Assembly: GCA_022824585.1 (NCBI GenBank)
Contig: JAJDZN010000312.1
Span: forward strand, 1-39,197
DNA: 39,197 nt
Reading direction: 5' to 3'
Source: Bryobacterales bacterium
GTDB lineage: Bacteria; Acidobacteriota; Terriglobia; Bryobacterales; UBA6623
Below, in pieces: positions 9,478 through 17,080 of the stretch. Below the pieces are notes generated by a model. The model was not told the DNA's origin, did not search any database, and was given only the letters and a program-made list of their open reading frames with translations. The stretch's first letter is position 1, and the number at the start of each line of letters is the position of its first letter. A program made the translations under genes and the position numbers.

Positions 9478-10938
9478 ATGGCTAAGATTCTCATCCCGAC
9501 ACCTCTCCGGCAGTTCGTCGACGGCCATGACACCGTTGAGGTTGATTCCGGTACCGTGGGCGATGCGTTACGCGAGTTGGTGTCCGTGCATCCGCAGATC
9601 GAGCGCAACCTTTTCAACGACCAGGGCAAGCTGCGCAGCTTTGTCAACGTCTACGTTGATGACGAGGACATCCGCTATCTGGACCGCGAAGGCACGGCGC
9701 TCAGCCCCGGAAGCACCATCAGCATCGTGCCCTCGATCGCGGGCGGCGCGACGCCTGCCCCGGTGATCGACGTGGCCGAGCCCGCGCTGCCGGAGCTGTC
9801 CAACGAAGAGATCCTGCGCTACAGCCGCCACCTGATCCTGCCAGAGGTCGGACTGGAAGGGCAGCGCAGGCTCAAGGGTGCCAGTGTGCTGATGGTCGGA
9901 ACCGGCGGCCTTGGCGCGCCGCTAGGCCTGTACCTGGCTGCGGCCGGCATCGGCAGGATCGGCATCGTGGATTTCGATGTCGTCGACGAGACGAACTTGC
10001 AGCGGCAGGTGATTCACGGCTCGAAGGACGTCGGCCGCCCCAAGATCGAGTCGGCGGCCGAGACGATGCAGGACATTAATCCCCGCCTCGTGATCGACAA
10101 GCACCCGACTGCATTGACCAGCGACAACGCGCTCGAGATCCTGGCCGAGTACGACGTGGTCGTTGACGGCACCGATAACTTCCCCACGCGCTACTTGGTC
10201 AACGATGCCTGCGTGCTGTTGGGCAAGCCGAATGCCTACGGCTCGATCTTCCGCTTCGAGGGCCAGGCTACGGTATTTCACCACCAAGGCGGTCCGTGCT
10301 ACCGCTGCCTGTATCCGGAGCCGCCGCCGCCGGGACTGGTTCCCAGCTGCGCCGAGGGTGGCGTGCTGGGCATTCTGCCCGCCGTGATCGGCAGCATTCA
10401 GGCCACGGAGGCCGTCAAGATCGTCCTCGGCAAGGGCGATTCGCTCAGCGGCAGGCTGCTCCTCTACGACGCGCTGAACATGCGCTTCAGGGAACTGCGG
10501 CTGCGGCAGAATCCCGATTGCCCGGTTTGCGGCGACAATCCCACCGTCCGGGAGTTGATCGACTACCAGCAGTTCTGCGGGATTCCGCAGCAGGCCGCCG
10601 AGGACGCCGCGCAGGAACGGCTGCCCGAGATTTCGCCGTCAGATCTGAAGTCCCGGCTGGACAGGGGGGACGACGTCTTCGTATTGGACGTCCGCGAGCC
10701 CCACGAGTTCGAGATCGCCAGAATTCCCGGGACCACCTTGATCCCCTTGGGCACGTTGCCGAAGCATGTTCACGAACTCGACTCCACGGCCGACATCGTG
10801 GTCCACTGCAAGAGCGGCGTGCGCAGCGGCAAGGCCCAGCGGCTGCTCAAGGAGATGGGGTTCAGCCGCGTCACCAACCTGGCCGGCGGCATACTCCGCT
10901 GGAGCGACGAAGTCGATCCCAGCATCCCCAAGTACTGA
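9478..10938 (+). CDS. Fusion of ThiS/MoaD-like sulfur carrier, MoeB/ThiF-like E1 and rhodanese
   Basis: Three sulfur-transfer domains lie on one 486-residue chain. Residues 1-90 are a ubiquitin-like MoaD/ThiS carrier whose diglycine (G89-G90) is followed by more protein rather than the C-terminus. Residues about 105-365 are a MoeB/ThiF/UBA-type adenylyltransferase with the ATP motif GTGGLG (141-146), a zinc site C274/C277 and C348/C351, and a Cys in SCAEGG (C291). Residues about 385-486 are a rhodanese with active-site C444 in CKSGVRS. The E1 would adenylate the carrier's C-terminal Gly and the rhodanese would supply persulfide sulfur for thiocarboxylate. The ATG at 9478 follows AAGGG. MoeB-rhodanese pairs (MoeZ) are well known; the added carrier is less usual. 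The target pathway (molybdopterin, thiamine or cysteine) is not resolved. Confidence 0.92.
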   Translation: MAKILIPTPLRQFVDGHDTVEVDSGTVGDALRELVSVHPQIERNLFNDQGKLRSFVNVYVDDEDIRYLDREGTALSPGSTISIVPSIAGGATPAPVIDVAEPALPELSNEEILRYSRHLILPEVGLEGQRRLKGASVLMVGTGGLGAPLGLYLAAAGIGRIGIVDFDVVDETNLQRQVIHGSKDVGRPKIESAAETMQDINPRLVIDKHPTALTSDNALEILAEYDVVVDGTDNFPTRYLVNDACVLLGKPNAYGSIFRFEGQATVFHHQGGPCYRCLYPEPPPPGLVPSCAEGGVLGILPAVIGSIQATEAVKIVLGKGDSLSGRLLLYDALNMRFRELRLRQNPDCPVCGDNPTVRELIDYQQFCGIPQQAAEDAAQERLPEISPSDLKSRLDRGDDVFVLDVREPHEFEIARIPGTTLIPLGTLPKHVHELDSTADIVVHCKSGVRSGKAQRLLKEMGFSRVTNLAGGILRWSDEVDPSIPKY

Positions 10939-10967
10939 AGGCAGGCCGCGGCGGCGGTTCCGCCCGG

Positions 10968-12968
10968 TCAGTACGTGCGCTCTTTGGCGCGCGTTCGCCG
11001 GTATGGGCTGGCGAGGTACTTGCTGGCCTCGCTCTGCGCGTTTTGGGTGTCGTCACGCGTCCTGACGGCCAGTTGGTACTCGTTGACGGCGCGCTCCCGC
11101 TGGCCGGTGATGTCGAAGATCTTGCCGAGGTTGATATGCGACCAGACCTCGACCCAGGCGGGGTCGCGGTCGCCGTTGAGCGCCTCGCGGAACTCATTGG
11201 CTGCTGACTGGAAGTTGCTCTGCAGGAAGAACACCTCGCCCGTGCGATAGTGCGCCAGCGAGCTGAAGCGGTTGATGTCCAAAGCCTGCTGGTACTCGAG
11301 CAGGGCCTCCTGGTAATACCCCAGTTCGACCAGCTGCTCGCCGCGCCGGATCGCGACGCGCACGCGCGTGTCGTCGTCCAGCCTCAAGATGCGGTGGTTG
11401 GGGTCCAGGATGACCTCCCTGGGCTTTCCGAAGGTTTCCAGCCTGTAGTCCGAGGCCTCGCCGGCTACCTCGACCACGAAGAACTCGGGTTCTCCCTCGG
11501 TCTCGATCTTGAGTTCGACCGGCATGCTGAAGGTGTCCATGTCTTGGTTGATCTTGCCGATCACGCGGAACCCCTCGTTGCCGCCCAGCCGGTAGATGGT
11601 GTACTCCTGCTGGAACTCCGGCGTGATGTTGGATTCGGTCCATTGCAGGAAGAACCCATCGAGGTCCTTGCCGGTCGCGTCTTCGAACATCACCCGGAAA
11701 TCGTCGGTCGTGAGGGTTCCCCAAGTGTGCCCGCTGATCAGTTCTTGCAGGATCTCGAAGAACGGCTCGTCGCCGACGCGCCAGCGGAGCATGTGCAGCA
11801 CCATCGCCCCGCGAGCTGATGTGAGCGCCTTCATCTGCGGCGAGAAGTCGCCCACGCGGCCGGACTCGCGCAGGGGCACCTCGTCGAAGGTGAGAGCTTC
11901 GATGCGGGTGTTCTTGAGCGCTTCCGTGAAGGCTTCCTCGCCCTCGGATTCCTCGATCTCCAACAGCGCGGAGTAGTGCGCGGTGCCGTCTACCAGCCAG
12001 AGGTGGTTGCTGTTGCCAGCGCCCACGATAGTGCCCCACCACTGGTTGGCGACCAGTTTGCCGAGCAATTGGCGGTTAAGCGCCTCCCTCCGGGCGTAGG
12101 GGCTTAGCAGCACCATGCCGGGCGCCCAGTAGCCGTCGGGGGCGTATTCGCCCATCTCGACGATGGAGAGCGACTTCGAGTAGGGCGCGCCGAAAGTGTC
12201 GGAGTAGAATTCGACCATCTCGGCGGCAGCCTCGCCGTACTCCGAGGCGAGATTCTCTGACGCTCCGGGCATGTAAACGGAACTCGAGGCGGAGCCGCTG
12301 GAGGCTCTCACGGCCTCTTCGGCGACCACCGCGATGGTGCCCGGAAACGACGGATAGTTGAATTCGAAGACGTGTTCGACACCCTCCAAGGCCTCGCTGC
12401 GGGTGCGCGTGCCGCTGCCCAGCACCTCAAGCCCCTCCGGGACCGTGATGCGGATCTCGGACGTGAAGCGATCCGCCCCGTAGCCGTTTACGGGAAACCA
12501 GCGCCCGGCGTATAGCAGGATGGCGCGGTCGGGCATGATCTCGGCCAGGCTGTAGCCTTCGGCGGGCGATTCCTCGTAGCTGATCAGGCGTCCGCCATAG
12601 CGGAACCTGATCACCTGCGGCTGGTCGACCGGAAGCGTCTTTGGAAAGCTGACATGCACGGTCGAGTCGGCGCGATAGCGGATCGGGTCCAAGTTCGTGC
12701 CGTCCTCCATCTCGGCGAAGTCGACATTGAGTGCGTTGTGCAATTCGAAGAATGCATTGCCGGCCGGGTCGCGCGGAGTGAAGTGCACCTCCGCGGTGGC
12801 CTCGAGCAATTGCGCGTCCATGTTCAACCTGGCGTCGATCTTGTAATGCTGCACGTCTAGCAGGGGACCGACGGCCGCGTCCTGTGCGCGCAGCTGGGTG
12901 TTTGGCCCGACCGCCGCAATCATGGCGATCAGAGTCGCGGTGGCTAGCTGATGGAGAATCGTTCGCAT
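10968..12968 (-). CDS. Secreted M1-aminopeptidase-like protein with TPRs, zinc site lost
   Basis: The 666-residue protein starts with a signal peptide (about residues 1-29, ending RAQ-D). An M1-type N-terminal beta domain follows, then a gluzincin-like catalytic fold and, after about residue 540, at least two TPR-like repeats (YYQEALLEYQQAL, NFQSAANEFREAL). In M1 enzymes HExxHQW and a downstream Glu bind zinc. Here the aligned segment is K304-L-V-A-N308-Q-W-W and the Glu position is D327 in WLVDG, so none of the three ligands is kept. The fold is clear but peptidase activity is unlikely. The ATG at 12968 overlaps the end of lpxB by 25 bp, suggesting co-translation. It may act as a periplasmic scaffold or binding protein; that is inference. 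Confidence 0.82.
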   Translation of the reverse strand: MRTILHQLATATLIAMIAAVGPNTQLRAQDAAVGPLLDVQHYKIDARLNMDAQLLEATAEVHFTPRDPAGNAFFELHNALNVDFAEMEDGTNLDPIRYRADSTVHVSFPKTLPVDQPQVIRFRYGGRLISYEESPAEGYSLAEIMPDRAILLYAGRWFPVNGYGADRFTSEIRITVPEGLEVLGSGTRTRSEALEGVEHVFEFNYPSFPGTIAVVAEEAVRASSGSASSSVYMPGASENLASEYGEAAAEMVEFYSDTFGAPYSKSLSIVEMGEYAPDGYWAPGMVLLSPYARREALNRQLLGKLVANQWWGTIVGAGNSNHLWLVDGTAHYSALLEIEESEGEEAFTEALKNTRIEALTFDEVPLRESGRVGDFSPQMKALTSARGAMVLHMLRWRVGDEPFFEILQELISGHTWGTLTTDDFRVMFEDATGKDLDGFFLQWTESNITPEFQQEYTIYRLGGNEGFRVIGKINQDMDTFSMPVELKIETEGEPEFFVVEVAGEASDYRLETFGKPREVILDPNHRILRLDDDTRVRVAIRRGEQLVELGYYQEALLEYQQALDINRFSSLAHYRTGEVFFLQSNFQSAANEFREALNGDRDPAWVEVWSHINLGKIFDITGQRERAVNEYQLAVRTRDDTQNAQSEASKYLASPYRRTRAKERTY

Positions 12969-14071
12969 ATCGCTGCTGCGGCCCTGGATGCCGCTGGCGT
13001 ACTGGATTGGAGTCTGCTGCGAAGGCTCGAGAACTCCGCGATCATGCGGCAGCGCTCGCCTTCCTGTTGTAGGAGACGAATGGCCTCGCTCGCCAGTTTC
13101 GCTCCGGTGCATTCGTGCTGAATGCACTCGACAATGACCTGCTTGCCGGCCAGCAGGTTGACCATGGTGTAGTATTGCACGTCGACCAAGAGCCGGGCTA
13201 GGTAATAGCTCGACCGCGACAGCCGGTAGAAACTCACCATCGGCGTTCCGAGCAGCGCCGTTTCCACGGTCGCGCTGCCACTTGCCACCAAGGCCACGTC
13301 TGCGTGGCCTATGCAGTCTTGGGAGCGGTTCTCCACGATTCGAATCTCGGGCCCCTGCCAGCGCTCGGCGAAGAACTGCTTGCCGGTTGTCGCCGAAGCC
13401 GGCAGCAGGAACTGTCGCACTCCAGACTCCGTGAGCCGGTGCGCGGCGTCCTCGAGGGCGGGCAGGTGCCTCAGCGATTCGCCCTTGCGGCTGCCGGGCA
13501 GCAGGGCGACGAGCGGCTCGGACGGGTCCAACGAGTGCCGCGAGAGAAAGTCGGCCCGATTCGCGCTGACCTTCGCCAGGTCGCATAGCGGGTGCCCCAC
13601 GAAGCGGGCGTCCACGCCGCGCTCGCGGAAGTAGCTTTCCTCGAATGGGAAGATCACGAGCAGCAGGTCGACCAATTCTCGAATTCGGTGAATGCGCCGC
13701 TTGCGCCAGGCCCACACTTGGGGGGCGACATAGTAGACGACCGGGATGCCTGCCTGCCGCAGCCGCGCCGCGAGCCGAAGATTGAAGTCCGGGGCGTCGG
13801 TTAGGATTGCGAGATCTGGCGCCAATGCCGCGGCGGAGCGATCAAGCTTCCGGAACAGGCCGTAGATCCGGGGGATATGGCGGGCCACCTCAAACAGGCC
13901 GACAACCGCGAGGTCCTCCGTGCGCACGATGGCTTCGACGCCGTGGGCCCGCATGTTCGGCCCGGCACAGCCGAAGAAACGCGCATCGGGCAGGCGAGCC
14001 GAGAGCGCTTCTACCAGGCCTGCCGCGTAGCGGTCACCGGACGCTTCCCCGGCCGAGACAAGAATTCGCAT
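12944..14071 (-). CDS. lpxB: Lipid-A-disaccharide synthase
   Basis: LpxB is a peripheral inner-membrane GT19 glycosyltransferase that joins UDP-2,3-diacylglucosamine and lipid X to make the lipid A disaccharide. The protein opens with the LpxB signature ILVSAGEASGD. It also has FGCAGPNM, TDAPDFNLRLA, YYVAPQVWAWR, FPFEESYF, FVGHPL, LLPGSRKGE and the C-terminal SGSATVETALLGTPMV donor-binding segment. At 375 residues it is full length. The ATG at 14071 is used; no strong ribosome binding site is visible. Its 3' end overlaps the secreted M1-like gene. No other lipid A genes are in the window. Its presence shows a diderm cell with lipopolysaccharide. Confidence 0.96.
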   Translation of the reverse strand: MRILVSAGEASGDRYAAGLVEALSARLPDARFFGCAGPNMRAHGVEAIVRTEDLAVVGLFEVARHIPRIYGLFRKLDRSAAALAPDLAILTDAPDFNLRLAARLRQAGIPVVYYVAPQVWAWRKRRIHRIRELVDLLLVIFPFEESYFRERGVDARFVGHPLCDLAKVSANRADFLSRHSLDPSEPLVALLPGSRKGESLRHLPALEDAAHRLTESGVRQFLLPASATTGKQFFAERWQGPEIRIVENRSQDCIGHADVALVASGSATVETALLGTPMVSFYRLSRSSYYLARLLVDVQYYTMVNLLAGKQVIVECIQHECTGAKLASEAIRLLQQEGERCRMIAEFSSLRSRLQSSTPAASRAAAAICERFSIS

Positions 14072-14491
14072 CGGTGGTGCCGACCCAGCCCTGAGCCGAG
14101 CGCGTCGAGGAGGGCCGCAAGCAGCGAAACGGGACGCCTCCGCGCGTGCCTTAGTCTAGCGCGGGCAGTCAGTTGGGCCCGATCCAAGGGCTCGGCGAGC
14201 CACCCTTTCCCGCGGCAGGCATCCTTGGCCGAGCAGCTTGCGAGCTCCGGTGGCCGGAGGCGAGAAGCTCGCGGAGAGGTTGCTTCCCTTGCAGTCCCGC
14301 GGGACGGCTCGACTCCGCGCGCTCCGCCCGCGAGGTGTCTTCGCCCGGCTCGCTGGGGCGGACACACCGATCCCGGGCGTCGATACAGCTTTTCCCGGTT
14401 ACGGCTTGTTGCGGACAAGTCGGAGCGGTTCCGTTTGCAAGCGCTATAATGTGCAGTGTCGGCAGCCCCAGCTGCCGGCCGGATTCCTCCC
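14072..14491. other. Intergenic region with GC-rich nested inverted repeats
   Basis: This 420-bp gap lies between the divergent lpxB and SDR genes. It holds a hairpin CTCCGG-TGG-CCGGAG (14245-14259) nested within GCGAGCT/AGCTCGC (14240-14272), and a perfect -10 hexamer at 14445-14450. Short frames here have Arg/Ser-rich shadow composition. I see no convincing gene. Confidence 0.4.
14445..14450 (+). promoter_or_regulatory. -10 hexamer for the SDR gene
   Basis: A perfect TATAAT lies 42 bp before the ATG at 14492. No good -35 is seen at 16-18 bp; TTGCGG (14409-14414) is too far. It may be activator-dependent. Confidence 0.45.
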
Positions 14492-15301
14492 ATGCAGACT
14501 CGATTTCTCGGCAAAACTGTGCTCGTCACCGGCGCCTCGGCGGGCATCGGAGAGGCGATCGCTGTTCGCTTCGCTCAAGAGGGCGGCAGCGTCGTGGTCA
14601 ACTACAGCCGCAACGACGCGGGCGCGGCCGATACAGCCGAGCAGGTGCGTCGAGCGCACCAAGCCGGCGGCTTCGGAGACGCCAAGGTACTGGTGCACAA
14701 GGCGGACGTTGCAGACGAGGCGGCCGTCGCTGCGATGTTCGACAAGGTGGTGCGCGATTGGGGCCGCTTGGACGTGATGATCATCAACGCCGGCATCCAG
14801 AAGCCCGCGCCGAGCCACGAGAGCGCGGCCGAGGACTTCGACCGGATTCTCGGCGTTAACCTGCGCGGCTGCTATCTCTGCTGCCGGGCGGCGATCAAGC
14901 ATTTCTTGTCCCGCGAGGGCGGGGGAGTGATCGTCAACAATTCCAGCGTCCACGAAATCATCCCGAAGCCCGAGTATCTGCCCTACTCGGTCTCCAAGGG
15001 CGGAATGGAAAACCTCACCAAGACGCTGGCGCTGGAATACGCCGACCGGGGCATCCGGGTCAATGCGGTCGGGCCGGGCGCGATTGTCACTCCGATCAAC
15101 ATGAACTGGATCAACGATCCTGTGGCCAAGGGCGTCGTCGAGTCCCACATTCCCATGGGCCGGGCGGGCGAATCGGCCGAGATCGCGGCGGTATTCGCGT
15201 TCCTGGCATCGGACGAAGCGTCCTACATCACGGGGCAGACGCTGTTCGCGTGCGGCGGCTTGACGTTGTTCCCGGAGTTCCGGACCACGTGGTCCTCGTA
15301 G
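14492..15301 (+). CDS. SDR-family oxidoreductase, glucose 1-dehydrogenase-like
   Basis: A classical short-chain dehydrogenase/reductase of 269 residues. The cofactor motif TGASAGIG is at residues 13-20, the NAG strand motif follows (NAGIQ), and the catalytic Tyr and Lys are Y165 and K169 in YSVSK, preceded by the catalytic Ser in NNSSVHE. The C-terminus has MGRAGESAEIAAVFAFLASDEA and ITGQTLFACGG, the pattern of glucose/sugar 1-dehydrogenases. It would oxidise a sugar or alcohol with NAD(P)+. The ATG at 14492 fits the family start MQTRFLGKTVLVTG; an upstream in-frame start at 14456 is too close to the -10. The membrane glycosyltransferase gene begins 30 bp downstream on the same strand. Confidence 0.9.
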   Translation: MQTRFLGKTVLVTGASAGIGEAIAVRFAQEGGSVVVNYSRNDAGAADTAEQVRRAHQAGGFGDAKVLVHKADVADEAAVAAMFDKVVRDWGRLDVMIINAGIQKPAPSHESAAEDFDRILGVNLRGCYLCCRAAIKHFLSREGGGVIVNNSSVHEIIPKPEYLPYSVSKGGMENLTKTLALEYADRGIRVNAVGPGAIVTPINMNWINDPVAKGVVESHIPMGRAGESAEIAAVFAFLASDEASYITGQTLFACGGLTLFPEFRTTWSS

Positions 15302-15331
15302 CGGTTCGCTTCCCAACAGACCTGTCCCGGC

Positions 15332-17080
15332 ATGAGGCGCATCCCTGCCATAGCGGCGCTCGCGCTTTGTGTGGCGGCCATCTTCTGGCGGCTGGACGGC
15401 GTTCCCCTGTGGCGCGACGAGGCGACCACGGCCGTCTGGGGGCGGTTGATGGCGCAGAGCGGCGATTGGCTGCCCTACGCCTTTGATCGCGAACTCGGCC
15501 AGTTGCTGGTCCAAGACGACGACGGGCACGACATCAACTCGCACCTGTTGCCGGCGATGCAGAGCTACCTGCAGTTCTACGTCTCCGCCGCCGGGCACTG
15601 GCTGTTCGGGAGCGGCACGCTGCCAGCGAGGCTGCCGTTCGCACTGTTCGGGCTCGGATGCCTGGCGCTGCTGTGGTCGCTCGGCCTACGGCTCGGAGGG
15701 CCCAGCTGGCTGCCTCTGGCGCTGCCGGTCATTGCAAGCGGTTCCATCTACTTCCTGCATGCGGCCCGGCAGGGCCGCTACTACGTCTTGGTGGTCTTCG
15801 CCACCTTGCTGCTGTTGGTGCAAGTGGCGCGCTACCTGCGCGATCCTGCCTTGGGCAGAAAGTGGTCGTTTCACTGCCAGCTTTGCTTGGTTGGATGCTT
15901 GCTCTATGCGGGAAACTACGTTAGCTTCGCGGCGACGTGGCTAGCGCTGGGACTGTTCCTGCTCTTGACGGACCGGCCGGCCTTGATCCGGTTGTGCGGG
16001 GCTTCGGCCGTGCTCGCGGTTGTCCTCGGGGCCGAGTTTTGGCTCCTGCACGCGGAGTACCTGACAGAGTGGCGGCCCGGAAGCGAGAACTCGTTCTGGG
16101 AGAACTTCCGCTACGTGGTCTCGCGGCGCGGCGCCGACTACTGGCGCTGGGTGCCGTTCGTTGTGTTGGCACCTGCGATGGCCTTGATCGGCCGCTGGTC
16201 CAAGCTTGATATCCCGCGGGCCGGCTGGGTCTTGGCTGGCGCGGGCGCAGCGGCCCCTCTGCTTGGATTCGTGATCAGCGAGCCGTGGCTGCGGCGCACG
16301 CCAGACTTGACGTTCGTGCTGTTCGGGGTGGTATTTCTTTGCGTGCCTGCGGCGGGAATCTACCTCTGGAGCAGGATCGAGAAGCCGGGCGTTCATGCCA
16401 AGATGGCCCTGCTGGCCGGACTCATCGTCGTGGTGTGCCCACTCTTTACTATCGCGTTGGCAGGGCGGGCCGCGCTGCCGCGCTACTACTATCAGGCCTG
16501 CCCCGCGGCCATCGTGTTGGTCGGCTTGGCCGCCGCAGGCCTTGACCGCGCCGGCCGTCGCCGGGCGGCGCTGGCGTGCTTGGTTGGCGCCAGCCTCTGG
16601 CCGAACCTCGAACTGGCCGGCGGCGGGACGGAGCAAGTCGTTCTGCGGCAGATGCTGCGCTACGACGATCACAACGGCCCGCTGCTGGACTTCTTGGAAT
16701 CCAACACCAGGCCTGGGCAGACCATTGCCTACTTGCGAAACGTGAAGGGAATGGTGGGCAACTACTACCTGCCCGACCGGCGCTGGGTGAACCTGCTCGA
16801 CTCAGAGATCGCGTACAACCAGCGCTTCCGAGACTTGCTCCCGGCGGATCAATTCGACGACTCGCCCGATCCCGACTGGATCGTGGTCTGGGATGCCAAG
16901 GGCAAGCAGCCGAAGGCCTTGGACAGCCGGTATGGCCTTGCGTGGGAGCGTTCCTATCGCGAACTGCGCAGCTTCTGGGACCTTGGTCGCGAGGCCCGCG
17001 AGCGCGGGTACGCCATCCACCGGCTCGATCGCGGCGCCTCAAGTGCGCAAGGCGATGCCGAGGCTAGATTGCAGCCGTGA
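15332..17080 (+). CDS. GT-C fold membrane glycosyltransferase (ArnT/PMT-like)
   Basis: A 582-residue polytopic protein with about 11 hydrophobic segments and a soluble C-terminal part from about residue 440. Just after TM1 it has LWRDEA (D29, E30), the acidic pair in the first periplasmic loop typical of GT-C enzymes that use polyprenyl-phosphate sugars. HAARQGRYY about residue 147 resembles the conserved periplasmic Arg/Tyr stretch of the family. It would transfer a lipid-linked sugar at the periplasmic face, with acceptor unknown (lipid A, glycan or protein). It starts 30 bp after the SDR gene, with no clear ribosome binding site. Its last 42 bp overlap the 3' end of pheT on the other strand. 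Confidence 0.75.
   Translation: MRRIPAIAALALCVAAIFWRLDGVPLWRDEATTAVWGRLMAQSGDWLPYAFDRELGQLLVQDDDGHDINSHLLPAMQSYLQFYVSAAGHWLFGSGTLPARLPFALFGLGCLALLWSLGLRLGGPSWLPLALPVIASGSIYFLHAARQGRYYVLVVFATLLLLVQVARYLRDPALGRKWSFHCQLCLVGCLLYAGNYVSFAATWLALGLFLLLTDRPALIRLCGASAVLAVVLGAEFWLLHAEYLTEWRPGSENSFWENFRYVVSRRGADYWRWVPFVVLAPAMALIGRWSKLDIPRAGWVLAGAGAAAPLLGFVISEPWLRRTPDLTFVLFGVVFLCVPAAGIYLWSRIEKPGVHAKMALLAGLIVVVCPLFTIALAGRAALPRYYYQACPAAIVLVGLAAAGLDRAGRRRAALACLVGASLWPNLELAGGGTEQVVLRQMLRYDDHNGPLLDFLESNTRPGQTIAYLRNVKGMVGNYYLPDRRWVNLLDSEIAYNQRFRDLLPADQFDDSPDPDWIVVWDAKGKQPKALDSRYGLAWERSYRELRSFWDLGREARERGYAIHRLDRGASSAQGDAEARLQP

Noticed and set aside
10951-10965. GGCGG-TT-CCGCC as a terminator between convergent genes
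   Set aside because: The stem is only 4-5 bp with a tiny loop and no T-run.
12969-13715. N-terminal extension of the M1-like protein through lpxB
   Set aside because: The extension is low-complexity Arg/Gly-rich and runs out of frame over lpxB; the ATG at 12968 gives a proper signal peptide.
14270-14330. Possible tRNA-like sequence (GGCTCGACTCCG resembling a T-arm)
   Set aside because: The T stem does not pair over 5 bp, the space to a matching acceptor strand is only about 58 nt, and no D or anticodon arm can be drawn.
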